From NCBI RefSeq assembly GCF_018831085.1, contig NZ_JAGPNM010000010.1:1-64000 (forward strand): DNA of 64,000 nucleotides. Direction: 5' to 3'. Under the pieces are notes generated by a model that worked only from the letters and a program-made list of their open reading frames with translations, ran no database searches and had not been told where the DNA came from. The position numbers were made by a program, and so were the translations under genes. Source of the stretch: Rheinheimera oceanensis. Its GTDB lineage: Bacteria > Pseudomonadota > Gammaproteobacteria > Enterobacterales > Alteromonadaceae. Shown here in pieces: positions 43,323 through 51,914 of the stretch (position 1 is the first letter of the stretch; every line of letters starts with the position of its first letter).

Positions 43323-44699
43323 ATGGCATTAAATGTAGTGATTCTGGCGGCCGGTAAAGGCACAAGGATGAAATCTGATTTACCCAAGGTACTGCATAAA
43401 GTGGCCGAACGGCCAATGGTACAGCATGTTATTGATACTGCCCGTGCTTTAGGCGCTGATAAACCGCAGCTGGTTTATGGCTATGGTGCCGAGGCGCTAC
43501 AAGCCGTCATGGGCGGGCAGCCGCTGCACTGGGTATTACAGGCTGAGCAACTGGGTACCGGCCATGCAGTAGCGCAGGCTATACCGAATATCGCCGATGA
43601 TGATACTGTGCTGGTGTTATACGGTGATGTACCTCTTACCCGTTTAGAAACCCTGCAACAACTGTTAGCGGCTAAACCGGCTAATGGCCTGGCCATTTTA
43701 ACCGTGAATTTAGCCAACCCCACCGGCTATGGCCGTATAGTGCGCGCTGGTGAAAATAATGGCGGTAAGGTAACCGGCATTGTTGAGCAAAAAGATGCTA
43801 ATGCTGAGCAACTGAAAATCAACGAAGTAAACAGCGGCATTATGGCGCTGCCCGGTAAACAGTTAAAAAGCTGGTTGGGTCGGTTGTCTAACAGCAATGC
43901 CCAGGGTGAATATTATTTAACTGATGTTATCGCTATGGCACACAGTGAGGGCGTGGAAATTGCCACGGCGCAGCCGCAAAACCCGATGGAAGTAGAAGGT
44001 GCCAATAACCGGGTGCAATTGGCAGCGTTAGAGCGCGCCTATCAGCAGCGTAAAGCGGAAGAATTAATGCTGGCCGGTGCTAACCTGCGCGACCCTGCGC
44101 GGATAGATGTACGCGGTAGCGTTGAGGTAGGCAATGATGTGATGATCGACATCAATGTCATCTTTGAAGGCAAGGTCGTGTTGGGCAAAGGCGTTACAGT
44201 TGGCGCGAACTGTATTTTAAAAGACTGCGTTATCGGTGATAACACTGAGATTAAACCCAATTCAATGATTGAAAAAGCCAGCGTAGGCGCTGATTGCTCG
44301 GTAGGCCCTTTTGCCCGCCTGCGGCCGGACAGCGTGATGCTGGACGATAGCCATGTTGGTAACTTTGTTGAGATGAAAAAAACCACTCTGGGTAAAGGCT
44401 CTAAAGCCAACCATTTAACCTACCTGGGTGATGCGGTGATTGGTGCCAAGGTAAATGTTGGCGCCGGTACCATTACCTGCAACTATGATGGTGCGAATAA
44501 GTTTGTTACTACCATTAAAGATGGTGCCTTTATTGGTTCCAATAGTGCGCTGGTTGCGCCAGTAACCGTGGGCGTGAATGCCACAGTGGGTGCCGGTTCA
44601 GTACTCACCCGCGATGCTGCCGATGGTGAGCTGGTGGTAGCACGTGCCAAACAGCGGCATATTAGCGATTGGCAGCGGCCGGTAAAAATTAAAAAGTAA
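43323..44699 (+). CDS. glmU: Bifunctional N-acetylglucosamine-1-phosphate uridyltransferase / glucosamine-1-phosphate acetyltransferase
   Basis: 458 aa. The pyrophosphorylase domain starts VILAAGKGTRMKSDLPKVLHKVA (abbreviated; residues 5-15 are the signature). The C-terminal left-handed beta-helix is visible as hexapeptide repeats (VTVGANCILKDCVIGDNTEI). GlmU makes UDP-GlcNAc for peptidoglycan and lipopolysaccharide. In this lineage glmU follows the atp operon, and the IS and lanthipeptide cluster have been inserted between them. glmS, which supplies the pathway, is at 49574. Confidence 0.97.
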   Translation: MALNVVILAAGKGTRMKSDLPKVLHKVAERPMVQHVIDTARALGADKPQLVYGYGAEALQAVMGGQPLHWVLQAEQLGTGHAVAQAIPNIADDDTVLVLYGDVPLTRLETLQQLLAAKPANGLAILTVNLANPTGYGRIVRAGENNGGKVTGIVEQKDANAEQLKINEVNSGIMALPGKQLKSWLGRLSNSNAQGEYYLTDVIAMAHSEGVEIATAQPQNPMEVEGANNRVQLAALERAYQQRKAEELMLAGANLRDPARIDVRGSVEVGNDVMIDINVIFEGKVVLGKGVTVGANCILKDCVIGDNTEIKPNSMIEKASVGADCSVGPFARLRPDSVMLDDSHVGNFVEMKKTTLGKGSKANHLTYLGDAVIGAKVNVGAGTITCNYDGANKFVTTIKDGAFIGSNSALVAPVTVGVNATVGAGSVLTRDAADGELVVARAKQRHISDWQRPVKIKK

Positions 44700-44706
44700 G
44701 TTAATA

Positions 44707-44732
44707 AAACAGCCCGCAATTGCGGGCTGTTT
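44707..44732. terminator. Bidirectional terminator between glmU and the symporter gene
   Basis: AAACAGCCCGCA and TGCGGGCTGTTT form a nearly loop-free 12-bp stem between two convergent genes, with A and T tracts on both sides. Confidence 0.85.
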
Positions 44733-44769
44733 AGTTTTGCTGCTGCAACCGGCAGCACTGCTCTAATCG

Positions 44770-45909
44770 CTAATCTGCTTTATCGACCAGAAGCGCTATA
44801 GCGCCATCGCCGGTGACATTACAGGCCGTGCCAAAGCTATCTTGTGCCATATAAAGTGCGATCATCAGTGCAATAGCGCCTTCACCAAAGCCCAGCATGC
44901 TACCCAGTAAGCCAACGGCCGACATTACCGCGCCGCCGGGTACGCCCGGCGCTGCTAACATCACCACACCCAGTGTCAGGATAAACGGGATCATGGTAAA
45001 CAGAGAGGGGATTTCCAGATTGCTTTTCATCATAATCACGGCAACAGCGCAGCTAACGATGGTAATGGTTGAGCCGGATAAATGCACTGTGGCGCACAGC
45101 GGCACGGTAAAGTTGGCAACATCGTCTTTTACGCCGTTGTTTTTGGTGGCTTGTAGCGATACCGGAATCGTTGCCGCGCTCGACATGGTACCCAATGCAG
45201 TAAAATACGCTGGCAGCATATTTTTAATTAAGCCAAGCGGTGATTTACCGGCTTTTATACCTGCCATTACAAACAGTGAGCAAATCCAGACCCAATGCAG
45301 CACTATAGCCAGCACCAGCACTATACCGAAGGTTTTCAGTGTAACAAACACGGTACCTGCGGCTGCCATTTGGGCAAATACACCAGCGATATACAGCGGT
45401 AAAAACGGAATAATAATTTTGGTCAGCAGTAGCTGAATAATATCGCGGCCCTGATCAGATAACTGCTTTAGTGAGGTAGCCTGAGTACTGGCAATGCCCA
45501 GGCCAAAAATAAACGCCAGTGCTAATGCGCTCATTACACTCATTACCGGTGGAATATTCATTTCGATATAAGGCGTTAAATTTACCCCTTCAGTGCTGGC
45601 TAAGTCAGCTGCTGCTGGCGCCAGCATCGGAATAACCAGTGTAGCCACCAGAAATGCCAGGGTACCTGCAGCAATAGTAGACAGGTAAGCAATACCTAAA
45701 GTGCGGCCAAGTAATTTACCGGAATTTTGTGGTAATGCGGCAATACCGCTGGTAATAAAAAACAGGATCAGTAGTGGCACAGTAAAAAATAATAATTGGC
45801 CAAATAAGGCTTTAAAGGTGATTAAAATTTGCGTAAGCCAATGCGGTGCATAAAGCCCCATCATTATACCCAGCAAAATACCGGCAATTAATTTTAGTAT
45901 CAGTAACAT
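44770..45909 (-). CDS. Dicarboxylate/amino acid:cation symporter (DAACS family)
   Basis: 379 aa with eight or more hydrophobic helices. Family motifs: the serine-rich MSSAATIPVSLQA loop (about residues 245-257), and VTGDGAIALLVDK near the C-terminus, which resembles the NMDGTA-type cation site in a variant form. These inner-membrane proteins take up glutamate, aspartate, serine or C4-dicarboxylates with Na+ or H+. The substrate cannot be read from the sequence. Confidence 0.88.
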   Translation of the reverse strand: MLLILKLIAGILLGIMMGLYAPHWLTQILITFKALFGQLLFFTVPLLILFFITSGIAALPQNSGKLLGRTLGIAYLSTIAAGTLAFLVATLVIPMLAPAAADLASTEGVNLTPYIEMNIPPVMSVMSALALAFIFGLGIASTQATSLKQLSDQGRDIIQLLLTKIIIPFLPLYIAGVFAQMAAAGTVFVTLKTFGIVLVLAIVLHWVWICSLFVMAGIKAGKSPLGLIKNMLPAYFTALGTMSSAATIPVSLQATKNNGVKDDVANFTVPLCATVHLSGSTITIVSCAVAVIMMKSNLEIPSLFTMIPFILTLGVVMLAAPGVPGGAVMSAVGLLGSMLGFGEGAIALMIALYMAQDSFGTACNVTGDGAIALLVDKAD

Positions 45910-46027
45910 ACATTATTCTCGTTCTTATAAATGCTTGGCAGTAGCCTACAGGCAACCGTGTACAGAGAGTGTCGCCGCAGAGCATACCATAAGTTGTTTA
46001 TACAAACTGCGCTTTGCTGGTCGGCTG

Positions 46028-46043
46028 TGTTTCACGTGGAGCA
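46028..46043. promoter_or_regulatory. parS: Candidate parS site (ParB binding)
   Basis: TGTTTCACGTGGAGCA matches 14 of 16 bases of the consensus TGTTTCACGTGAAACA. It is intergenic, about 22 kb from parB and about 25 kb from oriC, where parS sites cluster. No better match was seen elsewhere in the window. Confidence 0.55.
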
Positions 46044-46139
46044 ACTTATATTCAGGCAAAAGTCAGTCACTAAGTACTATTTTATTGTCGTGTTAAACTA
46101 AGCTCAATTCAGACCGGATATTAATAAGGAAAGGGAAAT

Positions 46140-46700
46140 ATGCGCAAGATAGTGCTGTTAATCATAATGATGGTAGTGGCGGCATGCAGCCAGTTACAGC
46201 AAATGTCGGCATACAACGTTACTGAAACAGATTTAGAGCAACTGCTGCGTGAGCAAATACCCAAATTAACCCGCCAGGCCAATGTGGCAGGCATTCCGCT
46301 AAAGATGCAGGTAGAAAACATGCAGGTGGAAATAGGCCCGGATAACTCTGAAGTGGTGCGGGTGAATACTGCTGCCACAGCCGCGCTGTCACTGTTTGGC
46401 TTAAGTTATCCGGCCAATATGCAACTGCAGGTAGAAGGTGTGCCTTATTATGACGGCACAGAGAAAGCAGTATATCTGCGTTCAGTTAAGCTACTGGGCT
46501 CACAGATTGAAGCTGCCGGTTATCGCGGCAATCTGGCTCCGGTCACCAATGAGTTACTGCAACTGGTTAACAGCTATCTGGCTGCAAACCCGGTTTACAA
46601 GCTGGATACCTCTAACCCTACCGTTAAAATACTTACTGCTGTGCCGGTAAATATGGCCGTTCAAAGTGGCCGCATCAGTTTTACACCGGGTAAAAACTAA
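46140..46700 (+). CDS. DUF1439 (YceB-like) lipoprotein
   Basis: 186 aa. The N-terminus MRKIVLLIIMMVVAACSQ carries a lipobox (VAAC, Cys16). The mature domain contains helices and strands of the tubular-lipid-binding-like type (LRSVKLLGSQIEAAGYRG; VPVNMAVQSGRISFTPGK). This family (YceB in E. coli) is an outer-membrane or periplasmic lipoprotein of unknown function. It converges with the flavoreductase gene and overlaps its end by 4 bp. Confidence 0.8.
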   Translation: MRKIVLLIIMMVVAACSQLQQMSAYNVTETDLEQLLREQIPKLTRQANVAGIPLKMQVENMQVEIGPDNSEVVRVNTAATAALSLFGLSYPANMQLQVEGVPYYDGTEKAVYLRSVKLLGSQIEAAGYRGNLAPVTNELLQLVNSYLAANPVYKLDTSNPTVKILTAVPVNMAVQSGRISFTPGKN

Positions 46701-48493
46701 TACAGATCACGCCGGTAGCGGCCTTGTTGTGTAAGCTGCGCTAATCCGGCCTCGCCAACAACCTGTTGTAGTACCTCGTGCACGGCTTCACCCATGCCGT
46801 GCAGGCTGCCGCAAACATAAATAACAGCGCCCTGCGCCAGCCATTGCTGTAACTGTTGCTGCTGCTCTGCCAGCATATGTTGCACGTAGCGCTTTTCAGT
46901 CTGGTCTTGCGAAAATGCCAGGCTACAATGGCTGATAAAGCCCTGTTGTTGCCATTGCTGAATATCACGGGCAAAGAAAAAATCACTTTGTTGTTTACGC
47001 TCGCCAAACAGTAACCAGTTTTGCCGCTGGCCCAGAGCAACACGTTGTGCCAGTAATGCCCGAATACCGGCAATACCGGTGCCATTAGCTATAAAAATAA
47101 CTGGCGTATCACTGCTGTTGGCCGGTAAATGAAACTGTCTATGGCTACGCAGGCGGATTTGCACCGGTTGCTGCTCCATCGCCCAGGCAGTTAGCCAGCC
47201 AGAGCCTATACCCAAAGCTCCGTCATTATATTGTACCTGGCGCACCAGTAATGTTATCGGGCCCTCGCCTGGTATTGAAGCAACAGAATAACTACGCAGA
47301 GGCAGCTTGGGTTGGGTTGCCAGCCACTGCGGTAACGTTTCGCCGTTGGCCGGTGGTTGAACTTTATCCAGCTGCAGCTCGGCCAATGCCCAGCATAGCG
47401 GAATATGCCGTCCCTGATAATGCACGGCCTGGCAGCCATTAATCTGGTGGCGTGTTAGCCACAGCGCTACGCTGCATTTGCTGTTTTCCGGTTGAATGTC
47501 AACAATATCTCCAGCCTGCCACTGGGTACCTGCCGGAGGTTGTAGTTTAACAATATAGCAAGGTAAGCCGGTGCTGGCCGGGTTGGCAATATAGCGGCTG
47601 CTAAGGCTGGCCTGTAGCCAGGTAGTGCCGGTATCTATTACTGGTGTTTGTTGTGCGGTTAAGGTTGCTGTAAAACCGCTAAGCAACTGCTGCCACTGCG
47701 TTAATGCCGTACTTTGCCGCTCAGAGCTATCCAGCTCCAGCAGCGGTTGCAACGCTTTAGCTTCCCGGCTGTGCAGCCATTGCTGCAACCAGTGGCCAAA
47801 GGCACAAAATTGCTGATAGCTGCGATCGCCCAGCGCTAGTACCGCAAACTGCAATTGACTTAGCGAGCTTTGCCACTGCTGCGCCAACTGATAAAACTGG
47901 CTGGCATTGTCTGGCGCTTCGCCTTCACCATAGGTGCTTACTACAAAAAGTGCTTTTTGATACTGGTTAAGCTGCTGCTGGGTAAGTTGGTTCAGCTCTG
48001 CCAGTGCAACGCTAAAGCCGGCTTGCTGTAACTGTTTGGCACTGCTTTGTGCCAGTTGCTGCGCCATACCAGACTGGCTGGCATAACCCACCAGCCAGTG
48101 TTGCCCGTCGGTAGCTGGGGCTGCGGGGTACTTTTTCACTGCCCAGTAAAGCCTTAGCAGTAAACCCATAATGCTTAGCTGGGTGCTTAGCCATAACCAC
48201 TGTGCCTGGGGCTGAGCAAAGGGTGCCAGCGGCAGGTAAAACCACCACAGCAGCGTAAGAATTAACGCCAGCAGCAAGTGCTGTTCCAGCCAGGCAGACA
48301 CTGGTAATTTTTTAACTGCAGCAGAGTATGGCTTAAGCCGGAAACTGGCAATAAGGGCTGCCAGGTTAAACAGGTAAAGTAATGCCAGGCTGCCCGGCTG
48401 CATAGTACCGGCAGAATAAAGGTGATACAGCGGCAACAGCAGCAATACTGCTAAATTCAACCACTCCAGCTTAGTTTGCCAGCGCTGTAACAT
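46697..48493 (-). CDS. Membrane-anchored sulfite-reductase-type flavoprotein (flavodoxin-FAD-NADP reductase)
   Basis: 598 aa. Four N-terminal membrane helices (to about residue 125) precede a flavodoxin domain (VGYASQSGMAQQLAQ, STYGEGEAPDNA, LALGDRSYQQFC). A FAD-binding domain follows (RSYSVASIPGEG; GIGSGWLT), then an NADP-binding domain (VIFIANGTGIAGIRALL; LLFGERKQQSDF). The layout matches proteobacterial PepSY/flavodoxin reductases and suggests an NADPH-dependent ferric or sulfite reductase at the inner membrane. A Fur-like box lies upstream, which favours an iron role (inference). Confidence 0.85.
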   Translation of the reverse strand: MLQRWQTKLEWLNLAVLLLLPLYHLYSAGTMQPGSLALLYLFNLAALIASFRLKPYSAAVKKLPVSAWLEQHLLLALILTLLWWFYLPLAPFAQPQAQWLWLSTQLSIMGLLLRLYWAVKKYPAAPATDGQHWLVGYASQSGMAQQLAQSSAKQLQQAGFSVALAELNQLTQQQLNQYQKALFVVSTYGEGEAPDNASQFYQLAQQWQSSLSQLQFAVLALGDRSYQQFCAFGHWLQQWLHSREAKALQPLLELDSSERQSTALTQWQQLLSGFTATLTAQQTPVIDTGTTWLQASLSSRYIANPASTGLPCYIVKLQPPAGTQWQAGDIVDIQPENSKCSVALWLTRHQINGCQAVHYQGRHIPLCWALAELQLDKVQPPANGETLPQWLATQPKLPLRSYSVASIPGEGPITLLVRQVQYNDGALGIGSGWLTAWAMEQQPVQIRLRSHRQFHLPANSSDTPVIFIANGTGIAGIRALLAQRVALGQRQNWLLFGERKQQSDFFFARDIQQWQQQGFISHCSLAFSQDQTEKRYVQHMLAEQQQQLQQWLAQGAVIYVCGSLHGMGEAVHEVLQQVVGEAGLAQLTQQGRYRRDLY

Positions 48494-48637
48494 AAACCCT
48501 CAAAAGAAAAACAGGGGTGGCAAAACCCACCCCTTAACGTGCAAGACAAGTAAAACAACGACCAGAGAAGCCCATCCGGGGCCCGGAACTACCTTCATCC
48601 CTGAACGCTGCAAACTATAATACGATTAATTCTCAAA

Positions 48638-48664
48638 TGCAAATAGTTCTCATTAGATAATTGA
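48638..48664. promoter_or_regulatory. Fur-box-like sequence
   Basis: AAATAGTTCTCATTAGATAA on the plus strand, reverse complement containing AATGAGAACTATTT, resembles the iron-regulator (Fur) consensus in an AT-rich promoter gap. It probably serves the minus-strand flavoreductase gene 145 bp away rather than the plus-strand regulator. Confidence 0.45.
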
Positions 48665-48749
48665 ATGCAAATAATTACAGCAACGTTTTGCTTGCAAAAG
48701 CAGCAATAGTCAGTAAAATATCTTTCGTTTTGAAACTTAAGCGAAAGAA

Positions 48750-49517
48750 ATGAATAAACGTAACACCCAACAACGGCGGCATCTTATCGTTAGCCAACTG
48801 CAGCAACAGGGCGAATTGTCGGTAGAGCAACTGGCCGGGCAGTTTAATACCTCTGAAGTCACCATTCGTAAAGACCTAACTGTACTGGAGCAAGCCGGTT
48901 TGCTGTTGCGCCGTTATGGCGGCGCCGTGCCGGTGCCGCAGGATTTTGTCAGCGATTCCAGCTTAGAGAAAATTTCAAATCGAAAGCAGGCAATTGCCAA
49001 AGCGGCCGCCAGCCTGATTAAAGATCACTACCGCATTATTATCGACAGCGGCCGCACTACAGCGGCATTACTGCCTGAACTGGCGGCAAAACGTGGCTTA
49101 GTAGTGATGACAAACTCATTGGCCATTGCCAATACATTGCGTGAACTGGAAAACGAGCCCACGCTGTTAATGACCGGTGGCACCTGGGATCCGCAATCTG
49201 AAGCTTTTCAGGGCCAACTGGCAGAACAAATGCTGCGCAACTATGATTTTGACCAGCTGTTTATTGGCGCCGACGGTATCGATTTAGCCCGTGGCACCAC
49301 CACCTACAATGAGCTATACAGCTTAAGCCGGGTAATGGCAGAAGTTGCCCGCGAAGTTATTGTAATGCTGGAGTCAGATAAGCTGGGGCGCAAAATTCAT
49401 AACCTTGAATTGCCCTGGGCGATGGTAAAAGTGCTGATCACAGATGAAGGCTTATCGTTAGCCGACGCCAAACAAATTGAACAACAGGGTGTTAAGGTAA
49501 TACGGGTTCAGGCCTGA
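48750..49517 (+). CDS. DeoR-family transcriptional regulator, likely controlling glmS
   Basis: 255 aa. The N-terminal DeoR winged helix RRHLIVSQLQQQGELSVEQLAGQF...EVTIRKDLTVLEQAG (about residues 8-50) is followed by a sugar-phosphate-sensing DeoRC domain (IDSGRTTAALLPEL; FIGADGIDLARGTTTYNELY; LESDKLGRK). It lies 56 bp upstream of glmS in the same direction. In related bacteria such a regulator (often called GlmR) responds to amino-sugar phosphates, which fits this position. Confidence 0.88.
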   Translation: MNKRNTQQRRHLIVSQLQQQGELSVEQLAGQFNTSEVTIRKDLTVLEQAGLLLRRYGGAVPVPQDFVSDSSLEKISNRKQAIAKAAASLIKDHYRIIIDSGRTTAALLPELAAKRGLVVMTNSLAIANTLRELENEPTLLMTGGTWDPQSEAFQGQLAEQMLRNYDFDQLFIGADGIDLARGTTTYNELYSLSRVMAEVAREVIVMLESDKLGRKIHNLELPWAMVKVLITDEGLSLADAKQIEQQGVKVIRVQA

Positions 49518-49573
49518 TTCACCGCCACACCTTAACGTAACATTATAATATTTAAGATTTCCGGAGAATAATT

Positions 49574-51403
49574 ATGTGTGGAATAGTCGGTGCTGTAGCG
49601 CAACGTGATGTAGTGGATATCCTGGTAGAAGGCCTGCGCCGTCTGGAATACCGTGGTTATGATTCGGCCGGTGTGGCCGTGGTAACCAGCAATGGTGAAC
49701 TTACCCGCCTGCGCCGTTTAGGCAAAGTAAAAGAGCTGGCCGATGCCGTAGCTGAAAAGCCGGTGATTGGCGGCACCGGTATCGCCCATACCCGCTGGGC
49801 AACGCATGGCGAGCCAAGCGAGCGTAACGCCCACCCGCATGTTTCCAGCAAAATTACCGTAGTGCACAACGGCATTATTGAAAACCACGCACCACTTCGT
49901 GAAGCCTTACAAGCCAAAGGTTATGTGTTTACCTCTGACACCGACACCGAAGTTATTGCTCATTTAGTTGAAGAAGAATTGAAAAGCGCCGGTAGCCTGT
50001 TAGCGGCAGTACAAAAATCGGTTAAGCAACTGCATGGTGCTTATGGCACCGTACTGCTGGACAAAACCGACGCCAGCCGCGTTGTGGTTGCCCGCTCAGG
50101 TAGCCCGCTGGTAATTGGTTTAGGTATTGGCGAAAATTTTATTGCCTCTGATCAACTGGCACTGCTGCCGGTAACCCGCCGTTTTATCTTTCTGGAAGAA
50201 GGCGACGTAGCCGAAATTACCCGTCACAGCGTGCGTATTTTTGACAGCAACGGCAACGCGATTGAGCGCGAAGTGCATGAATCAAATGTAAGTTACGATG
50301 CTGGCGACAAAGGTCAGTACCGCCACTTTATGCTAAAAGAAATTTACGAGCAGCCAAACGCCATCAACAATACGCTGGAAGGCCGTTTAAGCAGTGATTC
50401 CGTACTGGACGAAACCTTTGGCAACGGTGCGGCCGAGCTGTTTAAACAAGTAAAACACGTACAAATTGTCGCCTGTGGTACCAGCTATCACTCCGGTATG
50501 GTAGCGCGCTACTGGTTAGAGTCGTTAGGCGGTATTTCCTGTAACGTGGAAATTGCCTCAGAATTCCGTTACCGCAAATCGTTCGTGCAGCCAAACAGCC
50601 TGCTGGTCAGTATTTCCCAGTCTGGCGAAACGGCAGACACCCTGGCCGCTCTGCGTCTGGCTAAAGAAGCCGGTTATGTTGGTAGCTTAACCATTTGTAA
50701 CGTGGCTGGTTCATCATTGGTGCGCGAGTCGGATCTGGCCTTTATGACCCGCGCCGGCGCCGAAATTGGCGTCGCCTCAACCAAAGCCTTTACCACGCAG
50801 TTGGTAGGTTTGGCGATGTTAACCCTGGCAATTGGTAAATATAACGGTTTAACCGCCACGCAGCAGCGCGAGCTGACCGCAGCGCTGAAAAGCTTGCCGG
50901 CAAAACTGGAGCAAGCCCTTACGCTGGCGCCACAAATTGAAGCCCTGGCCGAAGAGTTTGCCGATAAGCACCACGCGCTGTTTTTAGGCCGTGGCGATCA
51001 ATACCCTATCGCAATGGAAGGCGCGTTAAAGCTAAAAGAAATTTCGTACATTCACGCTGAAGCTTACGCCGCCGGTGAGTTAAAACACGGCCCGCTGGCG
51101 CTTATTGACGCTCAAATGCCAATTATCGTGGTAGCGCCAAACAACGACCTGCTGGAAAAGCTGCAATCGAATGTTGAAGAAGTACGCGCCCGCGGCGGTA
51201 TTCTGTACGTATTCGCCGACGCCGATGCCAGGTTCCAGTCAGACGCCACCATGCGCGTAATCAACGTGCCACATGTCGCCGACATCCTGGCACCTATCGT
51301 CTACACCCTGCCACTGCAGTTACTCAGCTACTACGTCGCCATTATCAAAGGCACCGACGTAGATCAGCCACGCAATTTGGCGAAATCTGTTACAGTGGAA
51401 TAA
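49574..51403 (+). CDS. glmS: Glutamine-fructose-6-phosphate aminotransferase (isomerizing)
   Basis: 609 aa. Catalytic Cys2 in MCGIVGAVAQRDV, the glutaminase motifs RRLEYRGYDSAG and GIAHTRWATHG, and two SIS domains (SISQSGETADT; ASTKAFTTQ). The C-terminal PRNLAKSVTVE is the conserved end. It makes glucosamine-6-phosphate from fructose-6-phosphate and glutamine. Its last codons form the Tn7 target read by TnsD, and a Tn7 relative begins 25 bp after the stop codon. Confidence 0.98.
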   Translation: MCGIVGAVAQRDVVDILVEGLRRLEYRGYDSAGVAVVTSNGELTRLRRLGKVKELADAVAEKPVIGGTGIAHTRWATHGEPSERNAHPHVSSKITVVHNGIIENHAPLREALQAKGYVFTSDTDTEVIAHLVEEELKSAGSLLAAVQKSVKQLHGAYGTVLLDKTDASRVVVARSGSPLVIGLGIGENFIASDQLALLPVTRRFIFLEEGDVAEITRHSVRIFDSNGNAIEREVHESNVSYDAGDKGQYRHFMLKEIYEQPNAINNTLEGRLSSDSVLDETFGNGAAELFKQVKHVQIVACGTSYHSGMVARYWLESLGGISCNVEIASEFRYRKSFVQPNSLLVSISQSGETADTLAALRLAKEAGYVGSLTICNVAGSSLVRESDLAFMTRAGAEIGVASTKAFTTQLVGLAMLTLAIGKYNGLTATQQRELTAALKSLPAKLEQALTLAPQIEALAEEFADKHHALFLGRGDQYPIAMEGALKLKEISYIHAEAYAAGELKHGPLALIDAQMPIIVVAPNNDLLEKLQSNVEEVRARGGILYVFADADARFQSDATMRVINVPHVADILAPIVYTLPLQLLSYYVAIIKGTDVDQPRNLAKSVTVE

Positions 51404-51427
51404 ACTGCGGTAAAAAATATTAAGGCC
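51369..51427 (+). other. attTn7: attTn7 target: glmS 3' end with the insertion point
   Basis: The last 12 glmS codons keep the sequence recognised by TnsD in other bacteria. The transposon end starts at 51428, 25 bp after the stop codon, the same distance as for Tn7 in E. coli. The five bases before it (AGGCC, 51423-51427) should be the target duplication; the other copy lies beyond the window. Confidence 0.85.
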
Positions 51428-51496
51428 TGTGGTATTGCAATAAAGATTCATACTAAGCAATAAAGTATCATCCTTAGTATTATAGATTCATACTGA
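51428..51496. repeat. Tn7-like right end with TnsB-binding repeats
   Basis: Begins TGTGG as in Tn7. Three related repeats follow: CAATAAAGATTCATACTAA (from 51438), CAATAAAGTATCATCCTTA (from 51458) and TATTATAGATTCATACTGA (from 51478), about 20 bp apart. They resemble CAATAAAGTCTTAAACTGA of Tn7. Confidence 0.85.
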
Positions 51497-51510
51497 AAAT
51501 TGATTAGAAG

Positions 51511-51533
51511 GCCGGCATTTTGCTGGCTTTTTT
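51511..51533 (+). terminator. Hairpin terminator inside the transposon right end
   Basis: GCCGGCA, a short loop and TGCTGGC followed by six T. It would stop glmS read-through into the transposon. Tn7 has a comparable stem at the same place. Confidence 0.75.
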
Positions 51534-51914
51534 CTTGTCATTTGGCAACGATGTATTTAATAGTATTTGGTGTGTAAGGGATTTGGTACGTGCAGGTAGA
51601 ATGCTTAGTTATAGAAGGTGTTTTACTTATCATGGGCAGCCCCACCTCCTAACGGCTTAGTGATCGGACCGATTGGTGCCAGAATTAGCCTTCATGCATT
51701 TTTCGTTGAACGAACTTTACCGAGTTGGTTTGCCGCTTGATTGCTGTTTCATCCCGATAAATAGTTAGCTCATGTAACACTTTGTAGATATTAAATAAAA
51801 ACAAGGCCAAGCACCAGGACGCAGCAAAGCTTCAGCTCTGCTGACCATGTTGATTTCTTTTGAGCAGTTTTAGCTTTAATATCAGTTTAATAAACATCGG
51901 TTGTTGGTCTAAAT
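51534..51914. other. Non-coding stretch upstream of the HNH/zinc-ribbon gene
   Basis: 381 bp without a plausible gene. It presumably contains the promoter of the gene at 51915; TTGATT (51851) and TTTAAT-like boxes are possible but weak. No repeat or RNA gene is recognised. Confidence 0.45.
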
